Shown: positions 43,401-56,407 of the stretch, piece after piece
Layout: each line of letters starts with the position of its first letter
How positions within the stretch are numbered: the stretch's first letter is position 1
From: Apiotrichum sp. Y4204
Taxonomy: Eukaryota; Basidiomycota; Tremellomycetes; Trichosporonales; Trichosporonaceae
Reading direction: 5' to 3'
Assembly (NCBI GenBank): GCA_025531455.1
Contig: JAMYHL010000019.1
Location: 434,001-498,000 of the forward strand
Length of the DNA stretch: 64,000 bases
Translations under genes and position numbers: made by a program
Notes under the pieces: generated by a model
What the model saw: only the letters and a program-made list of their open reading frames with translations
Database searches by the model: none
Told to the model about the DNA's origin: nothing

Positions 43401-45428
43401 CAGCTCATCTCGGACGCTTTCAACTCTGAGCGGGTTACCATCCCGTCGGACCGCCGGAGCGCGTACGACTGTTACGACAGGTGGAACACGACCTGGGGTC
43501 CGGGGAAGAACGGATCGAGGCAAGCTGGCGAAACGCCGGCTGCTGCTACTCCGGTGGCAGTCACTGCCCCCAGCGTACCGGCAACTGGTGTTGTTACGCC
43601 AACAACGCCCGCCGTTCCAGGAGCACCCACCATTCCTGGACAGCCTGGACAGCCGACGCCCAATGGCCAAGCACCTACGCCGATGGAACCGCCGCCACCG
43701 CCAGGTCTCTCCAAGCGTGAGGCCAAGGCAGCAAAGCAACAGCGGTATGAGGGGTCGACCAAGAAAGCAATTCGTCACCAGGCGCTGTACGATGCGATCC
43801 GCCGTCTGTCTCGCCGTCGTGACAACAAGACCAAGGAGAGCTGTGAGTAATTCCTCCCAAATGGGAGCTGACATTGCAGTGAAGGATCAGGAGCCCAAGG
43901 AGATTACGGTGCACGAATCGCACTCCTCGATACCCAACTCCGGGAGCCAGCCGCCGACACCGTTCGAGCTTGTGGAGGCCAAGTACCAGCGGGACCTTCG
44001 GATCCACGAGCAGAACCAGCAGAGGCGTCTGCTCCAGGAGCAGCAGCGGCAGCAGCAACAGGCTGCACTTCGGCAACAACAACAGGCACTCATGAATGCG
44101 GCGCAGGCGCGGCCCCCCGCCGCGCAAGCGCGTGGTCCCAACGGGCAGGCGGTGTCAATCCCCCACGGCCAGCAACAACAGCTCAGCCAGCAGCACATTC
44201 TCAACGCTGTGGCAGCTGCGTCGGCCGTCAATGGCCGCACTGGCGCGATGAATGGTGCCAACCCCGTTGCCAATGGTGCTCGCCCGCCAGCTGCCGGACA
44301 GGTGCCGGTTACGCCGCAACAGCTCCAGCTGCTTCAGCAGCAGCAAGCCGCGCTGCAGGCCCAGCGTCAGCAACAGGCTGCCCAAGCCCAAGCACAAGCA
44401 CAGGCTCAGGCTCAGGCTCAAGCACAGGCCCAGGCACAAGCTCAAGCCCATGCGCAGGCGCAGGCTCAAGCACAGGCGCAAGCCCAAGCTCAGCAGCAGG
44501 CCCAGCACCAGGCGCAGGCTCAGGCCGTTGCCCAAGCCCGCGCCGCGAGCCTACAGGGAACGCCGCACTCGCAGCCGGGGACGCTTGCTTCGCCATACGC
44601 ATCAGCTGGGGAGATTCCGAATGGCGGGGCCGAGGCGCCGCCTCACTCGTCTCCGGCCCAGAAGCCCGGTATCCACTCGTCGCCGCAACAGCAGGCCCAG
44701 GCGATGCAGGCCGCCCAGGCGCAAGCTCAGGCCCAGGCTGCCCAAGCCGCTCAGCAGCAGGCCGCTCAGGCGGCTCAACAGCAAGCGGCTCAGCAGGCAT
44801 CACAGGCCCAAGTGCAAGCTGCCCAAGCGGCACAAGTCCAGGCCGCTCAAGCTGCTCAGGTCCAGGCCGCTCAGGCTGCCGCCATGGGCCGCGTCGCATC
44901 AATCCCCATGGGCCAACACCTGCGCCCTCCCGCCGCCGTTGGGTCTCCGCAGCTCGGCGCCGGCCCCATGCCGTCGCTCTCTCCCGCGCAACAACAGCAG
45001 TTCCAGCAGATAATCAACGCGCTGACCGCGAGTGGGCAGCCGCCCAGCCCCGAGGTCCTGCGCGCCATTCACGTTCAGCTTCTCCGCAACGCTGCGCAGG
45101 CCCAGGCTCAGGCTCAAGCCCAAGCACAAGCCCAGGCGCAGGCGGCTCAAGCCCAGGCTCAGGCCGTCGCGGTTGCGCAGATGCAGAGCCAGATGGGCCA
45201 GCTCGTCGGACAGGTGCCCCAGGTTCAGGTCCCGCAGGTGCAAGTCCCGCAGGTGAACACACCGATTGGCACGCCGCAGATGCAGATGCAGGGCCTACAG
45301 ACAGTGAGTCTCGATGGAGTAAGCCGAGAGCAACAGTCCTAACACAACAGCCGCAATTCGTGCGCAGTCCAAGCGTCCACTCGCAGTCCGGAGTGCGTAG
45401 CAGCCCGAAGCCGCCGTCCCAGGGATAG
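40451..45428 (+). CDS. VID21: NuA4 histone acetyltransferase scaffold Vid21/Eaf1
   Basis: Eaf1/Vid21 is the platform on which the NuA4 H4/H2A acetyltransferase assembles. Seven exons (40451-40468, 40696-40754, 40841-42086, 42120-42678, 42715-43842, 43880-45303, 45351-45428) encode 1503 residues. The first exon is just 18 nt (MDVDVE) followed by a 227-nt intron. The HSA domain (actin/Arp4 binding) spans about residues 430-475: [43 protein letters not shown]/Myb domain follows at about 836-895 ([29 protein letters not shown]). Two acidic Asp-Ala/Gly repeat tracts occur at about 205-235 and 562-620. From about 1040 to 1460 the protein is Gln/Ala-rich with long AQAQ runs, as in other Eaf1 and p400 proteins. 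The final 25 codons sit in a separate exon. Confidence 0.93.
41390..41460 (+). repeat. Asp-Ala repeat tract within VID21 (first)
   Basis: GCNGAY-type triplet pairs encode alternating Asp and Ala/Glu; synonymous codons vary, so it is an imperfect minisatellite of about 6-nt units. Confidence 0.8.
42485..42660 (+). repeat. Asp-Ala-Asp-Gly-Glu repeat tract within VID21 (second)
   Basis: About 30 imperfect 6-18 nt units (GATGCNGATGGNGAG-like) encode alternating acidic and small residues, the longest acidic repeat in the window. Confidence 0.85.
44380..44530 (+). repeat. CAG/GCN-rich tract encoding Gln-Ala dipeptides in VID21
   Basis: Alternating CAR GCN codons give a long Ala-Gln run; similar tracts recur at 44690-44880 and 45090-45180. 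Confidence 0.9.
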
Positions 45429-48400
45429 AGTCTGGGCGTACATCATAGTTGAGCCGTAGTTCAGTCGTCGTCAGTCGTAGTCAGTACTCGTTCAGTAACG
45501 TGACCGGAGAATGTAGCCCTGTTGTACAAATAGATGCGAGAATAGCGCCTAGCATCTGACCATCTAGTTTTCAAGTGGCCGTATAGTGGGGTCTGACCGA
45601 ACGCACCACTATCGAGCAATTCTGCATTCCACAGAGATGGCGACTCGCGAACTGGCGCGACAATTGTAATGGTAACTACTGCATTACTGCACATCCGAAA
45701 ACTTGGAGATCTCGTCGTCCGTGGGACACGCCTCTATCTACATTCCGCCAATTGACTGTCACTGATGCATTCCGAGCCGCAGAGCTAAAGCCACAAACAA
45801 CGCTGCCGGGCCGGCATCTGCCGGAACTCCCACCGCCGGCCGATAAATAGAACCTCAGCTTCTATCTTGGGTGCACGGATCTGCATTGAGACACTGCTTC
45901 ACAAGCCGCACGTGTGTCGGCGTGATCATAGCGGAGAGTGTACATCGTCCCCGAGGTCCTACGGAGGAATGTATCGGGTTGCAGGCAATGGAACACCGAG
46001 GAGTCGTGAGTCGCGAGTCACGAAGGCACGAAGGCAACCTCACAGGTCGGGAGATAGCTGGATGCTGGTGCTTGAGTCTTGAACCGCCGTCGCTTCCTAC
46101 TCGCGTGCCGAGCTCCGCCCTCGTGCCGCCTCGGTCGCACTCTGAATTTGGACCTTTCCTCCGCCGTCCACTTTTGAAGCCCACTCTTCGGCCGGTGTCG
46201 CACTCTGTAACAAGCCGCGCCCACTCCGTTTCACCTTCCTAGTGTAGTTTGTCATTCAGAAATCGTGCCCCTGGGTCAATGTGCTCTGTTCACGACGTGG
46301 AGGTGGGTTGCACTGGTGCACTGGTGCGACAGGGGCAAATGAGGACCGACATGCCCACAGGGGAAGAAGCGACACAGGATAGAAAGATCGGCAGGGGCGA
46401 TCTGCTTGGCGAGATACAGACCGCTGTCTGTGCTAAAGGGATCCGTCCGCGTGACTGATCCGCGTCCAAAAGCCTTCCCAGATCCTGGGCCGATCGGTTT
46501 GGAAGATAGTGTAGGGGTTCAACAGGGGTTGGGACCGAGTGGATCGGGGCTAACGGTTATGCGTAATTGGGATCAACGCGTCCATCAAAGTTCGGAAGGA
46601 AGGAATGGACCCGACAGTGATAAATAAGAAATCAGCCAAAGAATCAGCCCGAGGGAAAATTCAGCACAGATCAGCACTTGGGTTCGCGGCCTACTGTAGG
46701 CATTCAGGGAAAAGAGAGAAAGACAGGGCGGACGATCGGCGCGAACGTGACAAGGATCGCAGGATCGTCTGTAGTACGTTTCCCCGCGTATAGCGTATCC
46801 CCCTCCGTACACTTTGTGTCACCAGCTGTCACGCCATGGTCGTCCTCCACTTCGCGCGACCCCCTCTTCTTTCCGCACACCCTGCATTCTCCTTCGTTTC
46901 ACCCTCAGAGCTGTCGAGCTGTGACTGTGGCTTAAGTGAGCCGTAGAGTGTTGTCCACGGTCGAGCCCCATACACGCCTGGGTAAGGGGCTTGCTCCCGC
47001 AGAACGGGATAGGCAGACAGTAAACCTTCCTCTCGGCAGGGCATACTGCAGCGTCGCTGCGCTCATACGGATCAGATCGATCCGTTAGCGATCTAGTAGG
47101 AAACCCTTTTGCGGAGACGTTAAGGTGTTCCCTGTGTCACACATGTGGTAGCCCATATCATATGTAACGGAGTTTTGGCCAAGGTACAGTAGCAGTCAAC
47201 TGCTGGCCAAGACGATCGCCGGCCCGAACAGCCCCTGAGCTGCTATCACAGCCGGTAGCGGATCCAGCACATCGCATACCTTGGTATTTATCTTCCCAGG
47301 AACCGGAACGCGTCTCCGGAACAAATGTCAGCCACGGAAGCCGATGCCGCCAATCATGCCCCCTGTGCCATGTCCATCCGACGTCCTCGATGATGTCAAC
47401 ACTGTGGCGGACGTACGCCGCTTGCGGGCGTGACAACGATCAAGGGAGGTGCAGCTTCCGGGACCTGAGGGATCGCGGAGGGAAGCAATCGCGGACCCGG
47501 CTACCGGCTGACGGCTGTCGGGGTGCCCTGAGGGAGGAGACGGATGAACACACAAACGTCCTAACCTTGTCTTCCGAACACCAGTGATTGCGAGACTTTA
47601 CCTTTGCTGTAAACTTAGGTGGCGAAATCGAAAGATAAACGCTCTGCAGTCTTCGAGGCCAATTGGAGAGGTGCAGTTTTCTTATGCTGTGAGTCGACCT
47701 CCGCCTCGTTGTCCTTGCTTGCAACAGACGGGGAGCCATCAATGAACAGAACCATTCAACACCCCCTTCAACGTACCCTCCAGCCGTTCCAGTAGCCGCC
47801 ATCGCCTCTGGCCAATTTTTGATAATGAGAGCCGTGGAGACATCTTCCGTTGGGGCACGAAGCGTGTAGTGTAGAGAACGACCAGTCTCGGCATTGGGGC
47901 ATTGGGGCACGATCGCGATCGAGGACGGTGGAAACCACCACGGACAAGACAAATCCGACTTCGCTGTCGTCATTGTATAACAACCCCGCGGGCTGAATCG
48001 GACCCGCCTGGTCGGAGTGTCAATTAAGTCGAGGTCCTTCGTTCACAGGTCAAGATGTCAGCGAGCAGTGCAGACGACAAATCGCCATCCCACGACGTTA
48101 GGACGGCGGAAAAAAATGGGGGATCAAGCCCTTCATTGGATTTGCCTGCAGCCACATTTATGGCTGCACGAAGACATGATCCTGGCGCTGGTGACTTCGT
48201 CGAATGATGGATAGTTCCAGTTCTCGGAGTGGATGCCTGCGGCCGACACAACTGGCCGCTGCCTGCCTGCCCCTCCCCCTTGGAAGACGCGAGAATCTTC
48301 CAGGAGACGTTTGGAGCGCGACCAACCTCTTCAGAAAAAGGAGAATGAGAAGGAAAATAAATCGGGGGGGCGCCCGACTCGTGCCCCGCAATACACCCCT

Positions 48401-49592
48401 CGGTGTTATATAGAGAGCTTGATATGCATCAAACATCATCGGCGAACCCTCTCGAACGCGCCCGTGTCCCAACAAGGCAGGATGTCACTGGAAACAAATA
48501 TTTTCCACATTGGGTAAAACCTTGGCACCTGCTTTTCGCCGCTCTTTCCGAATCGGAAGTTGTTCTAAGGCCGTGTTTCATCATCATCCGAGATGGCACG
48601 GAAGCCACGGAATGTTGTTACTCCGTCTCCGGGCGGAGTGTACTACACCGAAAACGAGGGAGGTTTTGTGCACGGAGTTCGAGCTCCACTTGGCGCCGAG
48701 GTGCATATGTGTCGGCAAACTTTAGGAGAACGGAGGATAGAGGCGAAGGTGCAATTCAATTCCCCGCAGCAAAAAAATAGGGGAAGCTCCAAGCGTCGGC
48801 GTTGAGGTCGGGCTTCGCGGTGATGCAAGTCGTTGCCTAGTTGGGAAAGTGCCGTTTCATCCCCTCGCGCCACAGACACCGATGTAAACACGGCGCGCCG
48901 CACTGGGCAACTCGATGTAAACACAGCCCCACTACTTGCTGAGCCCACTTGCAACTCTATCGTTCCAATTCTCTCTTATACTCTCTATTCGTCTGTGGAC
49001 CATTTGTTGCTCTGCCCAATTTCACCCACTCGACCCTCGACAATCACTTGCTCTTTCCGCTTTTGGCACGCGTGAGGCGCGATCATCACTGAAGAAGGGC
49101 CGCATTAAGCAATTTAGTAGTGAGTATCGTCAGTCTCCATCTTTCTGGATTTTGTGGTGGACTGCGGTATAGATGTTGCTGGCGAGCCGCAAATCCCCGT
49201 CACCGAGGCATTCACGGGAATTTCTTTCAAGAATCGATGTGAGTGGGTAGTCAGCGGATGTGCAGTGCCATGGCGTGACGGAGCAGCCATGGGGCTCTTA
49301 GAGTCTTGTTTCTGTCTTGCGTATGAGCGGGGAGCTGATGAGGGAGGAGTCGGCAGTGTTCTCGGAGGTGATACTTCCAGCGTCGCCATCCGCCACTCTC
49401 AGAACGTGCACCGTTGACATGATGCAATTCGCGTCAGCGATCGCGATTGCTCCCAAGTGTCCCCTTCATCTGGCTTAAGTCAGAGGCACCGGGGACTGGC
49501 TTGTGTCAGCCTCGAAGTCTTTGTGCGTTGGCTGGTTGTGTTGGTAGGCGAGGTGCTGTGTGATAAGTGTTCGGAGTGGTGGTCTCTGAGGC

Positions 49593-49628
49593 TCTAGTCC
49601 TTGTGTGTCCTCTAGTCCTTGTGTGTCC
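49593..49628 (+). repeat. Two tandem copies of an 18-bp unit
   Basis: The unit TCTAGTCCTTGTGTGTCC occurs twice back to back with no mismatch. Confidence 0.9.
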
Positions 49629-52143
49629 ATGGGTGTCACCTCATTTTTGTCATGTGGCGAGTGTCACGCCCGTCCAGACAGAGCAGTTTGCGCTTAGCTG
49701 GTGCTGCTGTGGCGCCATCCAGAGAATGATATCTGGGAGATTGATAGTGTCAGTGCACATCACACTCGGCAACGTGTCGCCTTGACCAGCGGTCTTCTCC
49801 ACAACCCCAAAACCCATCGCCCTCTCCCCCCAGCCACTCCAATCCTCCTGTTCTTCGCCTCGAGAGCAAATACCGTGAAGTACGAGAGAACCCCATTGTG
49901 CATCGGCTGCATATTGTATCTCCTTGGTATAATATAGTGGGCGACAGACAACGTGCAGGGGAGCGCAAGAGCGCTTCATGAGTGAAGCGCCGCCTCGAGA
50001 CATCTTCATGTGCGACCCTCAGGACATCTACAAGTGCCACACCCTCAGATCTGGGAATGCACGGCAGGTGCCGCGATATAGCCCGCTATTGTGTGAGTTG
50101 CGTATGGCAGAGAAAAAACCGCGGCAGGTTGCAAAAGGGATGGGATTGCAGGAGGGCCGGCCGCGACCTGGCAACTGCCACGGCTGCAATCCGTGCTAAG
50201 GATGTTGGTGGACACTAGCGCATCGGTCTCTGTACGACACCAGTTAGTTAGCTCCCCAAATCCAGATTTGTGTTGCTGAGGGGGGATAAGAATCGAAGGG
50301 ACGGGGTGAGACATGGGCGGATGGATGTCGCACGAGGAGCAAAGGGCAGGATCATAGGACACAGGAACCCGCGGCTGCAATAGTTGTCGCTGTGAACGCA
50401 ACGAGGACTTGACCCCGCGGATTCGCAGACTAGCGGCATTTCATGACGAGCAGCGAGGTGCGCGAGGCGCGAGGAGCAAACGCGGTGACGCTCGTGAACG
50501 CTAAGTGCAAGCGAAGCGCTTCGTCCCGCTTGTCAGTTACCGGTCGCGCGGGTCGCGGCCATGTCCTGGAGTAATGTAAACGCGTCGTGATCGTTGTGTA
50601 AAGCCAAGTACATTAGTTCTCCCATGTCAAAACTCATGTGGGAAGTAGTCGCGGCCCGGCAGGGAGGCGCGGTAGGTGCGGCAGGCGGCAGGGGAGCCAC
50701 AAGGGCAAGCAGGGCCAGTAGGGGAGCCAGTAGGGATGAGACTTAAGAACTGGCCAAGGGCAAAATGTGGGGCGGCTTGGGAGAGGTCCGGGGTTCTCCC
50801 ACTACTGGATTCTGGATTCTGGATTTTTGGAACCTGAGGAACGTCGTACGTTGGGCCTTACCACAATGTGATGTTGAATATCGCGCAACGAGGGCACGGG
50901 GACATTGGCACATGGGTCTCCGCCGCGTGCCAGGGCACGGAACACTGTCAAAGCCGCGCCAACGCCGCGCGAGGCTCAACACAGGGCCTCACGCGCGGAG
51001 AGCTAGCGCAGCGTTCAAGTGACCCCGTGCCGGGGAGCCCGGGAGTTCAAGAGCCCGGGAGCTGGCCGGCGGCCCGGCGGCGCAGGCCGCGAACGAATCT
51101 CGAGGAGAATCCCGGCGATGGCCCACTGCTCCGCGCACTGTACCCGTGGCGCGGTCCGCCGTGGCCAGCCGCCCACCGAACGCCGCCAGCCCACAGGTCC
51201 ACAGCCACCCGGCCTCAGCCCCGACCCCGCCTCGTGGCGGACGCCGGCACGTCTCGGCAGAAACCAGAACTCAGTATCATAGCGACGGTGGAGCCCTGAC
51301 TGACCGTGGAAGAGTTCATGCGTCCGCACATTCCGCCGTTGGGTCCGCTGCATCTCACAGGTGCTCACTTGCTCTCAGCACCCAAGGGGTGGGGGGCGAG
51401 AATGCTGAGCGCGCTGAGCGCTGAGCGCTGAGAGGCAGCGGGGACAGAGGGGCCGGGCTCCAACCTGATACTCGGAATCACAGTCGCTTTGAGCAGCTCG
51501 CACCAGGGCAGGGGACCTGGGCCAGGGATGGTGGAGCCTGAGCCAGAGAGACCTGAGCCAGAGGGGCGGAACCGTAGTGAGATCGTGAGAGAATATGGCG
51601 TCGAGGAGCGCGTGAGAGATGGTTGTGGAGCAGCGACGCTTCAAGACGCGAGACGCGTGCGACGAGGTACATTACGAGCTGGCTGCTGCGAGCAAATGCT
51701 TCTTGGTCTCTGTGGTCCGACCACGGAATATGTATGCGACGCGAGGGGCGCGTGGCACTGAGCCCGCTACCGGACGTTGTCGCATGGCATTCTGACCGCT
51801 TCGGGAAGGTGTCCCTCGCTGTCACCTCACTGTCCCTGCCCCGTTTCTCTCGATTCTCCCCGTGCGCGGAGTATGCTTCGGATAACGGAGCGAGCTCGGC
51901 GAACGCGGTCGCCGAAATGAGAGAGCCTATCCCCGCATCATGATCTCCGTTTCATTGGTCAAACATTACTGCAAAGATGTGGGAATCTGGACCTGCCAAC
52001 GATAACCTCACGACGATCGCGATATGGCGACCTCGCCCTCGATCAGTCATGCTGGCCCTGTCACGCCTTACGCTCCGCAATGTGCACGGCTCCGTGCGTC
52101 TATTTTCCGCATCTGCGTGGCTGTATATCTGACATGCTCTTCG

Positions 52144-52194
52144 GACCTGCGGGGACCTGCGGACCTGCGGACCGCGGCCTGCGGCTCTGCAAGC
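52144..52194 (+). repeat. GACCTGCGG short tandem repeat
   Basis: Three to five partly degenerate copies of GACCTGCGG or GCCTGCGG follow one another. Confidence 0.8.
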
Positions 52195-55112
52195 AGTACG
52201 TTGTACGAATCTTGCTCCAAATCAGTCTGATGCAGTCCGAATTACACTCGGGCTTGGCCGCTCATACGCACGTCAGCATAATGTGAGCCCAGGCAGCCTG
52301 TCTCCGTCATGGGCCCATGTCTCGATCTTTTTCGAAGGTTAGCAATGTCACGCATAGTACTGTACCATTGCGAGGTACGGTAGTACAGTACACCTGCCGA
52401 GGTCAGCTGGAGGTGAGGACATGCGCTGGGTAGTTAGAGCCTCCTAGCGGCCTGGTCACAGTCGATTCCAGCGCAATTCCAGTGAGCACCACTGTTTTCC
52501 ACTGTGACCGCACGGTTGGCCGCACTTGCGCCTGCTATGGCAAGCACGCCCTCAAACCGTGGTGTACCCTGTAGAACCCACTTCGTACCTCGACGATTCG
52601 GTGCCACATGTCATTAGAAGGGGTCGTCTTGCTCGGCAAGGTCGGTGGTTGCTAGCACGCAATGCTCCGGCCCCGCAAAACGGACCCGCACCCGCCTGTC
52701 TGCATGCTCTTTGTGAAGCGGAGAGCGGAGACAGGGTCCGTAGCTGGCCCATACCGATACTCCACATACCGATATCGCTTTCGAAATCGCTTTCTGATTC
52801 GGAGCCAGCGACGCCAGCGGCGCCTGCGGCGCCAGCGAGCCACCTAGCACAGCACCAGATCCCCCGTCACGACTTCAGCTGGAGAGGGTGCGCCAGGGCT
52901 TCTCAGGCCTCCATTGTACCGCCATGACGGCACTGGGGTGGTCTCGGATAAACCGGATGTCAGCCCAGGCTCGTAACTCAGCATGACTCAAAAGGATGCT
53001 ATCTATATTTTGGGTGGAGTTGGTCCACTGCGCCCAGGGGACAGGAAGCGTGCGCCACCTTTTAATCCTGGAACGCAAAAGCTTTGGAGTGGGCCGTGAG
53101 GGGTGGCAGTGAGTAGGAGCCCACACGGCGACCAGAGGGGTACGTACTCCGCAAAGTTACCGTTTCCTGTGCTGCTAGTGCGGTGAGTCGTAAATGATGT
53201 GCGGCTCGGAGCCGCTCACCGCTCTGCGGGACATGCCATTGCCATCGTGCCGCCGTGCTCGTCTGAGCCGAGCGGCATGCACGACGCACTTCTGCAGCTA
53301 CTAGCAGTTGTGGGCATCTGGTCTCTGGTGTGCAGGAAAGGCACGCCCAGCAGCGTCTCGGATGGTGGTGAGGCAGGTACGCTGAGCGATCCCTGTGCCT
53401 CCTGTACTGCATTCCAGCCGGTCGCCGCAGGTTACTCAATACCTGCAATTGCTGACACAGCATCTCCGACGGCTGCACAATGCAGCACATGGCTGCTCCT
53501 GCATGCCCGCCCCGCCGCCCGGCATTCCTACCGACCTCCTGTGGCCCCTGGATGCATTGTCTAGTTCTGTATTGTGTCTGTCAGCACGGAACGGGTGTCT
53601 GAGACAGGCGTGAAGCATGAAGCTTGGGTTGGGATGATGTTCGAGCCCGAGCCTCGGTTTCCGAGTCGCTGCGGCGCCGAGAGGCACCACCCACCCTTTA
53701 CTTGGTCACTCACAATACGGTCCTTGGTGCTTGGCACACGCCCCCTCCCTCCCCCGAGACCTCACCGCGCCTCCTCGGTCTTGCGAATGGTGACTGTACA
53801 TACATACTACTGCAACTACACAATAGTGCATCTCGCGTATCTCACGCTGCGGCGGCGACTCACACGCATCAGCGGCGGCGGCGTATAAACAAAAATTAGA
53901 ACCGCAATGAGGCCAAAATAAATGACAGATGACAGAAGTCAGGGACGGACCGGCACGGACGGGCCTTGGGATCCTTTTGGGCACATGGGCGGATACGGCC
54001 GGCGGCGCGAGCGGCGCCCGGTATGTATGGTGGGCGGGCCGGCCGTGTGCCCCCGATTGTCCACAGGATCCAAGGATATCCAAGGATCAGTCCCAAGGGG
54101 AACCAAGGGGAGAGGAATGACGGAATGGAACGATAGAAGGAAACCTTGTTATTAACCATGTGTCAGGCCGGTTGTTAGCATGTTAGTAGTGTCATAGTGT
54201 GAGGGCTGAGCAAGTTGAGCAAGGGGGGGTTACGGTCAAAAAGTCAGTTACATACCTTGAGTTAGGTCAGCGAAGTTAGTAGGAGGGGTCAGTGAGGGGG
54301 AGCAGGGTCTCTTTCTGGATGCCGTGATGCCATCTTTGTCATGTCAGCACATATTGAGTTAGTAGGGCCGATAGCAGGCCCACTTCACAACCAGCTTTTT
54401 TTTCCTGCTGTCGTCTTCACTCGCACTATGCATACTACTACTATGTCGCTACAAGCACAGATATCGTACAGGGGCGTCTACACTTGACCGATTGTCGTCT
54501 GTCTTCTGCCAGCTTCGAAGGGATGAATGCACGATATGCAGAGCCGAAGCGCCAAGGAGGGTGGTGCTGCGGATATGCAATGCCGAGGCTGAGGGTCCGA
54601 AGCTGCTGGGTCCGCTGTTCCTTCTTTCGCTTCTCGAATCTACAGGGTTTGGTGGAGGGAGGGACAGTATCGCGTGCAGGGTGGGTGCTTCTTGGCGGGC
54701 AACCATTGCTGCGATTCTGCGGGGTCCATGACCAAGCGTGGCCTCGGCGACCGCTGGGGCCCGGCGGCATGGACGGCGAGTTAAGTATTGTGTACAAGTA
54801 CATGTGGGTCGGGAGGCGGTGAAGAAGCGGGATAGGGGCGATGCTGGCCGGTCGCCGCCGGTCCTGATGCGAAAACGGATGATGGCCGAGGGGCATGCCC
54901 GGCTCGGCATACTCGGGTCGCACTCACGCACAGTCTCGTCTCTAGGACTGAGCCTCGGCGTGGCGCTGTCTAGGGATGTGTGGTACGTGTGGTGACCGTT
55001 TGGGGATGATGAATGGCGTGGGGATGGCTTGCACAGCAAACGCATTGATTCGGATCCGTGCTGGTGACAAGGTTTCGGTGTCTCGCACCAGCAGTGCCCG
55101 TTCGCACGGGGC

Positions 55113-56407
55113 TTAGTATGGCTTCGCGTCGAAGTGGCCCATACGGCGCTTCATCTCGCCGAGCTCGCGGCGCAGACGAAGGTTCTCCTCGTGAAGGAGC
55201 TTGATCTCGAGATCCTTGGCGCCCAGTGTCGACTCCAAGGAGTTGAGGTGCTCTTTGCGCTTGGCACGGAATGTACGGGCCGAGATGCGGTTGCGAACAC
55301 GCTTGCGTTCCCGGGCGGACAGGGCGCGGTACTCATCGACCTTCATACCCCAGATCATGCCGTCGCGCTCGACACCCTCGTCGTGCTCGTGCTCGTTGGG
55401 CGACTCGTGGTCGTGCTCACTCGGGTGGCTGTGCTGCGAACGGCTGTCCCCACCCTCGTGGTCGTAAGGGTCTGTCGAGTCGAAGGTGTGCATGCGGCCG
55501 CCCATGTTGATGGAAGCCATCCTCATGTGGTGCATGGAAGGGGGCGAGCCACCGACGGAGAGTGGTGATGGCGAGGCAACGATCTTGTCGACCATGTCGA
55601 TGGAGGGGGAGATGTGGGTAGAGGGGGTTCCCGACCCATTAGAAGAGGTGGAGGGGGCAAGGAGCGATGGAGCAATGGAGCCACTGTAGAAGTTCATGTA
55701 GTAGCTGTTGGGACCGGGCTGGCTGCCCATTGACATCTGAGATGTGGATGTGGCCATGGCTCCGGACCAGGCAGCGTTGGGGTCGGTGTTGAAGATGGCG
55801 GACTGGGCAGTCGCGCTGTTGCCGGTTGTAGTAGTGGTAGTGGTCGTACCGTTGGCAGAGGGGCTGGAGCCAAGGTTGGCGTTCATCAACCAGTCGGTTG
55901 GGATGTTGGGCAGGACGTTCTGGTAGAGGTAGTTACCCCAGGACGGTGCAACGTTCTGCTGTTGGGTGGTTAGTTGACAGCTCATGTGGGGGTAGCGAGA
56001 TATGCAGTGGCGATGAGAGTGTGGGAGGGGAACGGGTAGGGGTGTTTATGTGCTACGACAATGGTGTGTGTGGGTGTTGTCGAAGGTGGCATGCAGGATA
56101 GAAGCAATAGTGCCAACTGAACTTCTGATAGTGGCGGCGTATTGTGATACAATGTGTGAGGTGCCTGTAGTGGGTGGTTGTTGATGGGTTTGTGGCGTTG
56201 TTGGTTGGTGTATATATATACTTAGTCGGGGATGGTACTGAAAACACACACCGTTGCCGGCGGCAACCGGGGTAGATGAAGGGAGGAAGAGGGGAGAGGA
56301 GAAGAGGGGAGAGGTGGCTGGGAGAATGCGCTACTCACTAGGAAATTCTGGTTGTGGCCGGCCTTGTCAGAGGCGACGTCGATGAGGGGCGCGGTGAGCG
56401 CGTCCAT
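55113..56407 (-). CDS. bZIP transcription factor
   Basis: A basic leucine-zipper DNA-binding protein; target genes are unknown. The best model has two exons (56339-56407, 55113-55958), 304 residues, with a 380-nt intron starting GTGAGT and ending CTAACCACCCAACAG. Exon 1 encodes MDALTAPLIDVASDKAGHNQNFL. The body is Ser/Thr/Asn-rich with a Thr run, then a His/Glu/Asp-rich stretch. The C-terminal bZIP has basic region RERKRVRNRISARTFRAKRKEH and a leucine-heptad zipper (SLESTLGAKDLEIKLLHEENLRL). The basic-region core N-R-I-S-A-R-T-F-R carries Phe as in Pap1/Yap-type factors but lacks the AQ pair, so assignment to that family is not made. An alternative start at Met 55985, in frame within the intron, would give a 290-residue form. 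The gene sits alone in a long gene-poor block. Confidence 0.88.
56211..56220 (-). promoter_or_regulatory. TATA element inside the bZIP gene's long intron
   Basis: A run of five TA dinucleotides lies 226 nt upstream of the in-frame ATG at 55985. It could be the TATA box of an internal promoter producing the shorter bZIP form. Confidence 0.35.

Larger units (their letters stand above)
45429..55112. other. 9.7-kb gene-poor block left of the bZIP gene
   Basis: No frame longer than about 180 codons and none with a recognisable domain, signal peptide or membrane pattern was found on either strand, and no chain of short exons could be joined into a known family. Short tandem repeats occur at 49593-49628 and about 52144-52194. 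A TATA-like TATATAG at 48408 lies near frames of unbiased composition (48590-48805), but no gene could be supported. No LTR pair, primer-binding site, reverse transcriptase, transposase, tRNA or rRNA was recognised by reading. It may be regulatory DNA, decayed repeats or a structural chromosome region. Confidence 0.55.

Noticed and set aside
47440..47973. 177-codon frame on the minus strand in the gene-poor block
   Set aside because: Composition is not extreme, but no domain, targeting signal or family pattern was recognised and no supporting splice structure was found.
48158..48805. Possible retrotransposon relic near a TATATAG element
   Set aside because: No LTR pair, primer-binding site or reverse transcriptase motif could be identified by reading; the idea needs a repeat search.
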